In this document: positions 33,010-40,611 of the stretch, in pieces
How positions within the stretch are numbered: the stretch's first letter is position 1
How the letters are laid out: each line of letters begins with the position of its first letter
NCBI GenBank assembly: GCA_949299185.1
Contig: CASFZR010000013.1
Span: 1 to 40,611 of the forward strand
Length of the DNA stretch: 40,611 nucleotides
Reading direction: 5' to 3'
Source of the DNA: an uncultured Spirochaetales bacterium
Lineage (GTDB): Bacteria > Spirochaetota > Spirochaetia > Sphaerochaetales > Sphaerochaetaceae
Notes under the pieces: generated by a model
Seen by the model: only the letters and a program-made list of their open reading frames with translations
Databases searched by the model: none
Told to the model about the DNA's origin: nothing
Translations under genes and position numbers: made by a program

Positions 33010-35649
33010 ATGTCAGAAGAAGTAAAGAACGAGGAAAAGGTCACGAAGGTCAATGTAATCAGGCGTCAGGCCGCTCCGAAGACGGAGAAGGCCCCGGCAG
33101 CCGAGGCTCATGCCCAGAGTGATGTCGAGAAGAAGGTCATCGTCCTCAAGAAGAAGCCCGTGGTCGTGAAGGTCAAGGAGAAGGAGGAGGAGAGGAAGGC
33201 GGAGAGCGTCGTGCCTGAGAGCAGCCGCATCGCAGAGCCTGTCATCATCAAGGCGACGAATCTCCCTCCGCTCACGAAGCCGTCCGCGCCGGAGAAGAAG
33301 GAATCCAAGGAGAAGGAAGCTCCCAGAAAGGATTTCGGCAATGTCCTCACCGGCAAGGGCTATATGACCAATACGGCCGTCCATCATCAGAACTCCAGGA
33401 TCCAGTCTCCGCTTCATAACGGGCCTGTCATCATCAAAAGCTCGAATCTTCCTCCTGTTCCTGGACAGAAGGTCGAGGGATCGGAGTCTGCTCCTTCCAG
33501 GCCAAGGGTGGCTGGAATCGTCGGCGGTCGTCCCGCTGGCGGTCAGAGGCAGGGGCAGAGGCCCCGCTTCCAGGGCGGAAAGGATGGTGATGGCCACTTC
33601 CAGAGGCCTGGGCAGCGCATGCCGCGCCCTGGTCAGAGCTATACGCCTTCCGGCACGGGATTCAGGCGTGATGGCCAGCCAGGCGCTCCTCGCTTCGGTC
33701 AGCGTCCGATGCGTCCGATGCCGGGACAGAGCGCTCCTGATATCAACCAGAAGGGACCGGGGAAGAGGCCTCAGGGAGCCTCGAGGCGCAAGGACTACAA
33801 CGATCGCTATCAGAAGGATGAGGAGCTAGACTTCCAGTTCCAGAAGAAGAAGCGTGAGGAGCAGAAGCTTGCCGCCATCCCTAAGTCGATAGATATCATG
33901 GAGAACATCTCCGTGGCTGATCTTGCCAAGAAGATGAACCTCAAGGCATCTGACATCATCTCCAAGCTCTTCCGCATGGGCATGATGGTCACGATCAACC
34001 AGCAGATCGATCATGAGACTGCGGAGATCATCGCTTCAGAATATGGATGCCAGGTGCATCTGGTATCCCTGTACGATGAGACGATCATCGCCCAGGATGA
34101 GGATAACCCCGATGATCTCGTGCCCCGTGCGCCGATCGTCACGATCATGGGCCATGTCGACCATGGTAAGACGAAGCTCCTGGATGCGATCAGGTCATCC
34201 GATGTCGCGGGCGGCGAGTTCGGCGGCATCACGCAGCATATCGGAGCATACAAGGTCACGGTACCCGGAAAGGGAGATATCGTGTTCCTCGATACCCCGG
34301 GCCATGCGGCGTTCTCCATGATGAGGGCGCGTGGTGCGCAGGTTACCGATATCGTCGTGCTTGTCGTCGCCGCCAATGACGGCGTCATGCCGCAGACGAA
34401 GGAGGCGATCGACCACGCAAAGGCCGCGAAGGTGCCTATCATCGTCGCGATTAACAAGTGCGATCTGCCCGAGGCCAATCCCGACCGTGTCATGCAGCAG
34501 CTCTCCGAGCTTGGGCTTGTCCCTGAGGAGTGGGGCGGACAGACGCTGTACTGCCGCATATCAGCACTGAAGAAGGAAGGCATCGATGACCTCCTGGATA
34601 CGATCCTCCTGCAGGCTGAGGTACTTGAGCTTAAGGCCAATCCGAACTGCCGCGCGGTGGGAAAGGTGCTTGAGTCACGCATCGATCAGGGTAGAGGAAC
34701 CGTTGCCACCATCATCATCGAGAAGGGAACGCTCCATCAGGGAGACTACTATGTGGCAGGCATCTATCCGGGCCGCGTCAGGGCGATGTTCGATGACAAG
34801 GGCAAGAAGATCAAGGAGGCAGGCCCCTCCGATCCTGTAGAGATCATCGGACTCTCGGATATCCCATCCGCAGGCGACCCGTTCCAGGTCACGGAGGATG
34901 AGAAGCAGGCCAGGATGGTCGGTGCCAAGAGGCAGGAGCTTGAGAGGACCTCTGAGGCCGGCGGCCGCAACAAGATAACCCTCGAGAACCTCAACGAGAG
35001 GATCAGGGAAGGCCAGATGAAGGACTTCAACGTCGTCATCAAGGGCGATGTCCAGGGCTCCGTCGAGGCGCTTCAGGGCGTGCTTGAGAAGCTCAGCACC
35101 GATGAGATCAAGGTCAACGTCATCAGGGCGGCAGCCGGTGCCATCATCGAGTCCGATATCTCCCTCGCGTCCGCTTCCGATGCTCTCGTCATCGGCTTCA
35201 ACGTCCGTCCGACACCGCGTGCGCAGGCGCTTGCCGAGCAGGAGAAGGTCGAGATCAAGAAGTATAACGTCATCTATGATGTCGTCGATGATATCACCGC
35301 GGCGATGGAGGGTATGCTCTCTCCGGAGATCAAGGAGGTCGATATCGGAAAGGTCGAGGTCCGCGATACCTTCAAGGTACCGAAGATCGGCATCATCGCC
35401 GGTGCGTATGTCCTGGAGGGCAAGGTCAAGCGCAACAGCCTCGTGCGCGTGATCCGCGATTCTATCCAGATCAACAAGGACATGGTGAAGATCTCGTCGC
35501 TTAAGAGGTTCAAGGACGATGCCAAGGAGGTCGCTGAAGGCTTCGAGTGCGGTATCGGGCTTGAGAACTGGCAGGATCTCCAGGTCGGCGATATCCTCGA
35601 GATCGTAGAGACCGAAGAGGTGAGAAGGAAGCTTGAGATAAATGAGTGA
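33010..35649 (+). CDS. infB: Translation initiation factor IF-2
   Basis: IF-2 is the GTPase that places initiator tRNA on the ribosome. The 879-residue protein has a long, charged, low-complexity N-terminal region (about residues 1-290, Lys/Glu-rich and then Gly/Arg/Pro/Gln-rich). An IF2_N helical domain follows ([20 protein letters not shown]). The GTPase motifs are GHVDHGKT at residues 381-388, DTPGH at 428-432 and NKCD at 482-485. The C-terminal domains have normal family sequence ([25 protein letters not shown]). It overlaps rbfA by 8 bases. Confidence 0.97.
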   Translation: MSEEVKNEEKVTKVNVIRRQAAPKTEKAPAAEAHAQSDVEKKVIVLKKKPVVVKVKEKEEERKAESVVPESSRIAEPVIIKATNLPPLTKPSAPEKKESKEKEAPRKDFGNVLTGKGYMTNTAVHHQNSRIQSPLHNGPVIIKSSNLPPVPGQKVEGSESAPSRPRVAGIVGGRPAGGQRQGQRPRFQGGKDGDGHFQRPGQRMPRPGQSYTPSGTGFRRDGQPGAPRFGQRPMRPMPGQSAPDINQKGPGKRPQGASRRKDYNDRYQKDEELDFQFQKKKREEQKLAAIPKSIDIMENISVADLAKKMNLKASDIISKLFRMGMMVTINQQIDHETAEIIASEYGCQVHLVSLYDETIIAQDEDNPDDLVPRAPIVTIMGHVDHGKTKLLDAIRSSDVAGGEFGGITQHIGAYKVTVPGKGDIVFLDTPGHAAFSMMRARGAQVTDIVVLVVAANDGVMPQTKEAIDHAKAAKVPIIVAINKCDLPEANPDRVMQQLSELGLVPEEWGGQTLYCRISALKKEGIDDLLDTILLQAEVLELKANPNCRAVGKVLESRIDQGRGTVATIIIEKGTLHQGDYYVAGIYPGRVRAMFDDKGKKIKEAGPSDPVEIIGLSDIPSAGDPFQVTEDEKQARMVGAKRQELERTSEAGGRNKITLENLNERIREGQMKDFNVVIKGDVQGSVEALQGVLEKLSTDEIKVNVIRAAAGAIIESDISLASASDALVIGFNVRPTPRAQALAEQEKVEIKKYNVIYDVVDDITAAMEGMLSPEIKEVDIGKVEVRDTFKVPKIGIIAGAYVLEGKVKRNSLVRVIRDSIQINKDMVKISSLKRFKDDAKEVAEGFECGIGLENWQDLQVGDILEIVETEEVRRKLEINE

Positions 35650-35998
35650 GTTTTCCCAGGAAAGGCTTGAGAGCCGGATCATGGAGGCCATCTCAAGCCT
35701 CATAGTCTCAGGTGCGATAAAGAATCCGCATCTCTCCACCTTCACCTCCGTCACCCGCGTGGAGCTTGCTCCCGACAACACGGAGGCGAGGGTCTACGTC
35801 TCATCGATGCCGGAGGAGAGGATCAATCCCTCGGTCAAGGCGCTCAACAGTGCCTCCGGATTCATCCAGAGGAGGCTAGCGCAGGTGCTGCGTACGAAGA
35901 ACACTCCTGTGCTGACGTTCATACGCGATGACTCCTACCGTGAGGCGGAGCGCATCAACCGCCTCATAGATGAGGCCGTGAAGGATATCGATGGCTGA
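35642..35998 (+). CDS. rbfA: Ribosome-binding factor A
   Basis: RbfA helps mature the 16S rRNA 5' end in the 30S subunit. The 118-residue protein has the expected KH-like pattern: SQERLESRIMEAISSLI, TSVTRVELAPDNTEARVYVS, RRLAQVLRTKNTPVLTFI and the ending SYREAERINRLIDEA. Its start overlaps infB and its end overlaps truB, each by 8 bases. Confidence 0.93.
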   Translation: MSEFSQERLESRIMEAISSLIVSGAIKNPHLSTFTSVTRVELAPDNTEARVYVSSMPEERINPSVKALNSASGFIQRRLAQVLRTKNTPVLTFIRDDSYREAERINRLIDEAVKDIDG

Positions 35999-36821
35999 GT
36001 CAGAGCTTCTGCTGATGGATAAGGAGGAGGGCATCACGTCCTTCTCCTCTCTTTCTTCCATAAAGCGCTCCCATAAGGGCATGAAGGTGGGGCACGCCGG
36101 AACGCTCGATAAGTTCGCGTCTGGACTGATGATCGTGCTTGTCGGCAAGGCAACGCGCCTGAATCCCGTGTTCTCATCCATGGGCAAGTCGTATATCGCG
36201 GAAGTGACGTTCGGACGCGAGACCGATACCCTGGATCCAGAGGGAGAGGTCGTCAGGCGCTCGGATCCTCCCACGGAGGAGGCCATCCGTTCCGTGCTTC
36301 CGTCATTCCTCGGACGCCAGAGCCAGATACCTCCTGTCTATAGCGCTATCCACGTCGGCGGGAAGAGGGCGTATCAGGAAGCCAGGAGCGGCAGGGAGGT
36401 CGAGATGGCTCCTCGTGATATAACGATAGATTCGATAGAGCTTCTTTCCTATGACGGTGAGAGGGCCGTCATAAGCGCCTCCGTCTCGAAGGGAACGTAT
36501 ATCCGCTCGCTTGCGCGCGATATCGGGGAGCGCGCTGGTTCCTGCGCCTTCGTCTCCCGCCTCCGCCGTACCTCGATAGGCCCGTTCACCCTCTCTGATA
36601 TCCCTCTGGATACGAAGTCGCTACTGGATAAGACCGGCCTTTTCTCAACCGTCCAGCTCGACCCTTCCTCCAGACGCGAGGTCGAGAACGGCAGGATAGA
36701 GCGCCGGGCCATCCTCTCTGACAGCGATCCTGATCGTCCTTTCGCGTATATCTCCTTCGACTCCCTCTTCGGCTTCGCAGAGCGCCGGGATGGGACGCTG
36801 CATCTCCTGGGAAGGTTCTGA
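35991..36821 (+). CDS. truB: tRNA pseudouridine(55) synthase TruB
   Basis: TruB makes pseudouridine 55 in the T-loop of tRNAs. The 276-residue protein has the N-terminal LLMDKEEGITSF, the catalytic GHAGTLDKFASG with Asp40, KSYIAEVTFGRETDTLD, QIPPVYSAIHVGGKRAY, and SKGTYIRSLARDIGE. Length is slightly short but within the bacterial range. It overlaps rbfA by 8 bases and ribF by one base. Confidence 0.95.
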   Translation: MAESELLLMDKEEGITSFSSLSSIKRSHKGMKVGHAGTLDKFASGLMIVLVGKATRLNPVFSSMGKSYIAEVTFGRETDTLDPEGEVVRRSDPPTEEAIRSVLPSFLGRQSQIPPVYSAIHVGGKRAYQEARSGREVEMAPRDITIDSIELLSYDGERAVISASVSKGTYIRSLARDIGERAGSCAFVSRLRRTSIGPFTLSDIPLDTKSLLDKTGLFSTVQLDPSSRREVENGRIERRAILSDSDPDRPFAYISFDSLFGFAERRDGTLHLLGRF

Positions 36822-37660
36822 TGGAGACGCTGGACTTCGCATCGCTCGTCGATTCAGGGCGCCTTGCCGGGTGCGATACGGCATTCACGATCGGGGTCTT
36901 CGATGGCGTGCATAGGGGGCATCGGAGGATACTTGAGACCGTAGTCAGGACCGCCAGGGAAAGAAAGGGCTGCGTCAGTCTCGTGATCTCCTTCCGTACC
37001 AATCCCAAGCCCTCCTCGGCAGGTGAGCTTGACACCATCAGGCTACGGACGGAATACGTCGCATCATTCGGGGTGGATTTTTTTGCACTGATTGACTTTT
37101 CTGCTGATTTCAGTAAGATTGGTGCCAGTGGCTTCGTGGATCTCCTTATGAGAGCCTCGAATCCCATAGCGGCTGTCGTCGGATCGGATTTCCGCTTCGG
37201 CAATCCCTCATCCCAGGCTTCGGGACGTGATCTTCCCAGGCTGGTAGCGGAGAAGGGAGGTAGCTGCGATCTGATAGAAGTAGACGCTGTCATGGATGAT
37301 GAGGGGAGGAAGATCTCCTCCACATCGCTCAGGCAGCTTGTCATACAAGGGGAGCTTGAAGGTTTCCTTCATCTCTCCGGTCAATTCTACAGGGTGGACC
37401 TTGTGCCGTTACCTTACAGGCCTTGCTCTGGAGAACTGATTTTCAGCAGGGCCTCGATTCATCAGCTCCTACCGCCACTAGGATCTTATGATACCCGGCT
37501 CCTCCTCTCTGACGGGAGGATGGTTGAAAGCTCGCTGAGGATCGGACGGGAGTCTCTCATCCTTTCCTCGCCTTTCCTGTCCTCTGCTATCGGCAGCGTG
37601 GAGGGAAGGGGCAAAGGGACGCTGCAGCTAGATTCACTATTCTTGGAGAAGAGAAGATGA
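36821..37660 (+). CDS. ribF: FAD synthetase family protein RibF with unrecognisable riboflavin-kinase domain
   Basis: The N-terminal half is an FMN adenylyltransferase: [42 protein letters not shown] and [10 protein letters not shown] match the nucleotidyltransferase motifs of bifunctional RibF. The C-terminal 90 residues lie where the riboflavin kinase should be, but the GRxLGFPTAN phosphate-binding motif and the catalytic glutamate region are not seen; only [17 protein letters not shown] recalls the fold. At 279 residues it is also shorter than usual. It probably makes FAD from FMN, while FMN synthesis is doubtful. Neighbours truB and rpsO are the usual ones, with one- and four-base overlaps. 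Confidence 0.82.
   Translation: METLDFASLVDSGRLAGCDTAFTIGVFDGVHRGHRRILETVVRTARERKGCVSLVISFRTNPKPSSAGELDTIRLRTEYVASFGVDFFALIDFSADFSKIGASGFVDLLMRASNPIAAVVGSDFRFGNPSSQASGRDLPRLVAEKGGSCDLIEVDAVMDDEGRKISSTSLRQLVIQGELEGFLHLSGQFYRVDLVPLPYRPCSGELIFSRASIHQLLPPLGSYDTRLLLSDGRMVESSLRIGRESLILSSPFLSSAIGSVEGRGKGTLQLDSLFLEKRR
37092..37119 (+). promoter_or_regulatory. Candidate internal promoter inside ribF
   Basis: TTGACT (37092-37097) and TAAGAT (37114-37119) are 16 bases apart in a short AT-rich patch that stands out within ribF. It could give extra transcription of rpsO and pnp. Confidence 0.3.
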
Positions 37661-37923
37661 TCACGAAGGAACAGAAGAACGAGATCGTAGTGAAGTACGG
37701 TAACGACTCGAGGAACACCGGGGATGCGAAGGTTCAGGTCGCGCTCCTCACGGCTCGCATCAACGACCTGCAGGGCCATTTCAAGGAGAACCCGAAGGAC
37801 CACGCGTCAAGGCGCGGACTCCTGAAGCTCGTCGGCCAGCGCCGCCGCCTCTTGAAGTACATCCGCGGACGCAACATCGACGAGTACAGGCAGCTCATTG
37901 CCGACCTCGGCCTTAGGAAATAA
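37657..37923 (+). CDS. rpsO: 30S ribosomal protein S15
   Basis: S15 binds the central domain of 16S rRNA and is a primary assembly protein. The 88-residue protein shows the family sequence in full: [62 protein letters not shown] and the ending [17 protein letters not shown] 37657 overlaps the ribF stop (ATGA). A strong hairpin lies between it and pnp. Confidence 0.97.
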   Translation: MITKEQKNEIVVKYGNDSRNTGDAKVQVALLTARINDLQGHFKENPKDHASRRGLLKLVGQRRRLLKYIRGRNIDEYRQLIADLGLRK

Positions 37924-37933
37924 GGGAATAACG

Positions 37934-37959
37934 GGAAAGCCAGCTCTGCCTGGCTTTCC
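37934..37959 (+). promoter_or_regulatory. Strong hairpin in the rpsO-pnp gap
   Basis: GGAAAGCCAG (37934-37943) and CTGGCTTTCC (37950-37959) form a perfect 10-bp stem with a 6-base loop. It is followed by TTC and a purine-rich leader to pnp. It is not a good terminator because no T-run follows. In other bacteria a stem-loop in this position is cut by RNase III and used for PNPase autoregulation, so the same is possible here. Confidence 0.55.
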
Positions 37960-38006
37960 TTCATGAAAGAACAAAGCAGAAAGAACAAGGAAAGAAAGGA
38001 AGAACA

Positions 38007-40130
38007 ATGGCAGAAGTAAAATCAGTTTCGGTCAAGATCGGAGACATCGATCTCGTATTCGAGACCGGAAAGATCGCTAAGCAGGCCAATGGCGCGGTAT
38101 ATGCGCACTACGCCGGCAGCGCGGTCATCGCCACCGTCTGCTGCGGTGACGCCCCATCAGAACCGATCGACTATGTGCCGGTATCGGTTGAATACAACGA
38201 GAAGTACTATGCGGCAGGAAAGATCCCTGGCGGATTCCTGAAGAGGGAGTCAAAGCCGAAGGACAAGGAGATCCTCGTCTCTCGTCTTATCGACCGCCCG
38301 ATGAGGCCGCTCTTCGATAAGGCCTTCGGTCGCGAGATACAGATCGTGCCGACCGTCGTCTCCTCGGATATGTCACATACCCCTGACATCGTTGCGATCA
38401 ATGCCGCATCATGCGCGGTTACGATCTCCGATATCCCGTTCTATGGCCCGATCGCAGCCGTGCGTGTTGCCAAGATCGGCTCCGAGTTCGTTATCAACCC
38501 GACCTTCCAGCAGATGCCTTCCGCTTCCCTTGATATCGTCGTCGCGGGAACCCACGATGGCATCACCATGGTCGAGGGCGGAGCCAAGGAGGTCAGCGAG
38601 GATGATATGCTCGGAGCGATCGCAGCTGCCCAGCCTGTCATCACCCGCATCTGCGAGGCCCAGGATGAGCTGAGGAGGATCTGCGGCAAGGAGAAGCTTC
38701 CTCTGATGGAGATCGAGGCTGCTGACCTTGCTTGGCTTGAGCCTGTGAAGGAGTATGCCTATCCGCTCGAGAAGGAGGCTTCCTTCGTCAAGGGCAAGAT
38801 GAACAGGTATGCCGCCCTTGAGCGCGTCCATGAGGATGTGAAGGCGAAGTTCGCCGACCTCATCGCAGAGGATGCCAAGAGGCCTGGTGAGATCGCAAAG
38901 ATGTTCGAGGATATGGAGTATGAGATCCTCCGCTCCTCGATCCTCAATGATGGCGTCAGGACCGATGGCCGCAAGGTCACCGAGATCCGTCCTATTGAGT
39001 GCGAGGTAGGCGTGCTTCCATGCACCCACGGTTCCGCGCTCTTCACCCGCGGCGAGACCCAGTCCCTTGCCGTAACCACGCTGGGAACGGTCCAGGACGA
39101 GCAGATGTTCGACACGATCGATGGAGAGAAGACCTATTCCAACTTCATGCTCCACTATAACTTCCCGCCGTATTCGGTAGGTGAGGTCGGGCGCCTTACC
39201 ACAGGCCGCCGTGAGATCGGTCATGGACACCTCGCGCAGAGGGCCCTTGAGGCCGTGCTGCCGAAGAAGGAGAGGTTCCCGTACACGATCCGCGTCGTTT
39301 CCGAGATCATGGAGTCCAACGGCTCCTCCTCGATGGCGTCGGTTTGCGGCGGATGCCTTTCGCTGATGGATGCTGGCGTTCCTATCTCGAAGCCTGTCGC
39401 GGGTATCGCTATGGGACTCATCACCGAGGGCGCTGATTACTCACGCTACGTCATTCTCTCTGATATCCTCGGAGAGGAGGATCACCTCGGAGACATGGAC
39501 TTCAAGGTAGCCGGAACCAAGGACGGCATCACTGCCTTCCAGATGGATATCAAGATCGCAGGCGTCACTCCGGAGATCATGAAGAAGGCGCTGCAGCAGG
39601 CCAAGGACGGAAGGATGCATATCCTCGGCATCATGGCCGGTTCATTAGCCGCTCCTCGCTCGGAGATCAGCGAGCTTGCGCCTAAGATCCTCACCATCAC
39701 CGTGCCTGAGGACAAGATCGGAGCCGTCATCGGAACCGGTGGTAAGACGATCAAGGCGATCGCTGCCCAGTCTGGAGCGGAGATCAACATCGATGATGAC
39801 GGAACCGTGATGATCTATGGCAGGAACAACGCCTCTGCGCAGCAGGCCAAGAACCTTGTGCTTTCGATCATCGAGGAGCCAGAGGTCGGCAGGATCTACC
39901 ATGGTACGGTGAAGCGCATCGTTGATTTCGGCGCCTTCATCGAGATCCTTCCTGGCAAGGAGGGACTCTGCCACATCTCCAAGCTCTCCAAGACGAGGGT
40001 GAAGAACGTCTCCGATGTACTCTCCGTCGGCCAGCAGGTCGATGTGAAGCTCATCGAGATCGACAGGATGGGCAGGCTTAACCTCTCATACATCGATGCC
40101 CAGCCGGAAGCGGCCAAGGAATCGAACTGA
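38007..40130 (+). CDS. pnp: Polyribonucleotide nucleotidyltransferase (PNPase)
   Basis: PNPase degrades RNA 3' to 5' with phosphate, as a trimer and often with RNase E-type partners. The 707-residue protein has two RNase PH domains (the first with [20 protein letters not shown], the second with [19 protein letters not shown] and [20 protein letters not shown]). A KH domain ([20 protein letters not shown]) and a C-terminal S1 domain ([20 protein letters not shown]) complete it. Length is normal. An AAGGAAG site precedes ATG 38007. The stop overlaps the dut start. Confidence 0.97.
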   Translation: MAEVKSVSVKIGDIDLVFETGKIAKQANGAVYAHYAGSAVIATVCCGDAPSEPIDYVPVSVEYNEKYYAAGKIPGGFLKRESKPKDKEILVSRLIDRPMRPLFDKAFGREIQIVPTVVSSDMSHTPDIVAINAASCAVTISDIPFYGPIAAVRVAKIGSEFVINPTFQQMPSASLDIVVAGTHDGITMVEGGAKEVSEDDMLGAIAAAQPVITRICEAQDELRRICGKEKLPLMEIEAADLAWLEPVKEYAYPLEKEASFVKGKMNRYAALERVHEDVKAKFADLIAEDAKRPGEIAKMFEDMEYEILRSSILNDGVRTDGRKVTEIRPIECEVGVLPCTHGSALFTRGETQSLAVTTLGTVQDEQMFDTIDGEKTYSNFMLHYNFPPYSVGEVGRLTTGRREIGHGHLAQRALEAVLPKKERFPYTIRVVSEIMESNGSSSMASVCGGCLSLMDAGVPISKPVAGIAMGLITEGADYSRYVILSDILGEEDHLGDMDFKVAGTKDGITAFQMDIKIAGVTPEIMKKALQQAKDGRMHILGIMAGSLAAPRSEISELAPKILTITVPEDKIGAVIGTGGKTIKAIAAQSGAEINIDDDGTVMIYGRNNASAQQAKNLVLSIIEEPEVGRIYHGTVKRIVDFGAFIEILPGKEGLCHISKLSKTRVKNVSDVLSVGQQVDVKLIEIDRMGRLNLSYIDAQPEAAKESN

Positions 40131-40561
40131 TGATGATATCCGTGATGATGAGGGAGGGGGCATCGCTCCCTTCCTATCAGAGCAAGGGAGCGGCAGGGGC
40201 TGATGTCTCTGCCTTCCTTTCCTCTCCCATCACGATCGCTCCGGGAGAGCGCGCGCTCATCCCGACAGGGCTCTTCCTTGAGATACCGGAAGGGTTCGAG
40301 GTGCAGGTGAGGCCGCGCTCCGGCCTTGCCATGCGCCATGGCATCACCGTCCTCAACGCCCCGGGGACGATAGATAGCGACTACAGGGGCGAGCTATCCG
40401 TGCTGCTGGTGAATCTCGGCGGCGAGGATTTCACGATCAATCCCGGCGATAGGATCGCACAGCTCGTGGTAGCGAGGGTGGAGAGGGCCTCCTTCCTCCG
40501 CTCAGAGAGCCTTGGAAGCACCGATCGCGGAGTCGGGGGGTTCGGGTCAACCGGGGTCTGA
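40130..40561 (+). CDS. dut: dUTP diphosphatase
   Basis: This enzyme hydrolyses dUTP to dUMP, keeping uracil out of DNA and supplying dTMP synthesis. All five trimeric dUTPase motifs are present in 143 residues: [26 protein letters not shown] with the catalytic Asp, PGDRIAQLV, and the Gly-rich C-terminal [14 protein letters not shown]. The start is ATG 40130, overlapping the pnp stop by one base; ATG 40133 is the alternative. Confidence 0.95.
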   Translation: MMISVMMREGASLPSYQSKGAAGADVSAFLSSPITIAPGERALIPTGLFLEIPEGFEVQVRPRSGLAMRHGITVLNAPGTIDSDYRGELSVLLVNLGGEDFTINPGDRIAQLVVARVERASFLRSESLGSTDRGVGGFGSTGV

Positions 40562-40564
40562 GTC

Positions 40565-40611
40565 TTGAAGGAAAAGGGATCCTACCGCATCCTCTATCGC
40601 TATATACTCGT
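40565..40611 (+). CDS. Start of a further gene, possibly an LptF/LptG-type permease, cut by the window edge
   Basis: After the dut stop a frame beginning at TTG 40565 reads KEKGSYRILYRYIL and continues to the edge. The YRILYRYIL pattern resembles the N terminus of LptF/LptG permeases that extract lipopolysaccharide-type lipids. Only about 15 residues are visible, so both the start and the function are tentative. Confidence 0.3.
   Translation, partial: MKEKGSYRILYRYIL

Noticed and set aside
34675..35781. 368-residue open frame on the minus strand over infB and rbfA
   Set aside because: Low-complexity Asp/Leu/Arg mirror of the IF-2 coding strand; no start signal or family resemblance.
1..40611. 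CRISPR arrays, tRNA or rRNA genes
   Set aside because: No regularly spaced repeats, cloverleaf-like sequences or rRNA segments were recognised on reading, though no scan was run.

Overview
This window looks like chromosome from a diderm spirochaete, most likely of the Treponema/Sphaerochaeta group. That is inferred from gene content and order, not from a search. The main clues are tamB-bamA-mutS in the order recalled for Treponema pallidum (there with an Skp-like gene between bamA and mutS), a DUF4912 gene overlapping a GH57 gene, and a yebC-ruvC-ruvA-ruvB-queA cluster. Most genes are GC-rich with GC-rich third positions. Two stretches, about 1.4-3.1 kb and about 20.1-26.7 kb (and in part 28.0-29.9 kb), look clearly more AT-rich by eye; this was not computed.

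Layout. Positions 1-1369 hold the right-hand part of an IS66-family insertion sequence on the minus strand: tnpC (cut by the window edge), tnpB, and a terminal repeat present in two tandem copies. Positions 1426-3148 encode a repeat-rich surface lipoprotein (InlB-type B-repeats plus GLUG-like repeats) with a G8 tract in its signal peptide and a frameshift near 2760. Positions 3251-5546 hold a DUF4912 protein overlapping a GH57 alpha-glucan branching enzyme. Positions 5684-9605 hold yebC, the whole ruvCAB Holliday junction set and queA, tightly overlapped. Convergent tmk (9595-10215) follows, then tamB, bamA and mutS (10276-20064), which serve outer-membrane biogenesis and mismatch repair.

Positions 20065-28003 are an accessory sugar locus. 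A GntR/UTRA regulator with its own promoter and operator-like dyads is followed by a long mannose-6-phosphate isomerase-like protein and a complete ABC importer (binding protein, ATPase, fused double permease) of the Fbp/Afu type. A convergent MFS transporter closes the locus. The sugar-phosphate isomerase next to an Afu-type importer suggests uptake and use of hexose phosphates rather than iron. Positions 28264-29902 hold an ImmA/IrrE-type peptidase overlapping a DUF4411 PIN-like gene, a toxin-antitoxin-like or stress/defence pair. An unknown exported protein follows at 29942-30883.

Positions 30984-40561 form the classical translation and RNA operon rimP-nusA-infB-rbfA-truB-ribF-rpsO-pnp-dut. 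It starts with a good promoter and a terminator-like hairpin in its leader. NusA carries an extra C-terminal zinc ribbon, and RibF appears to lack a recognisable riboflavin-kinase domain. A probable membrane-protein gene begins at the right edge. I saw no tRNA, rRNA, CRISPR array or replication origin.
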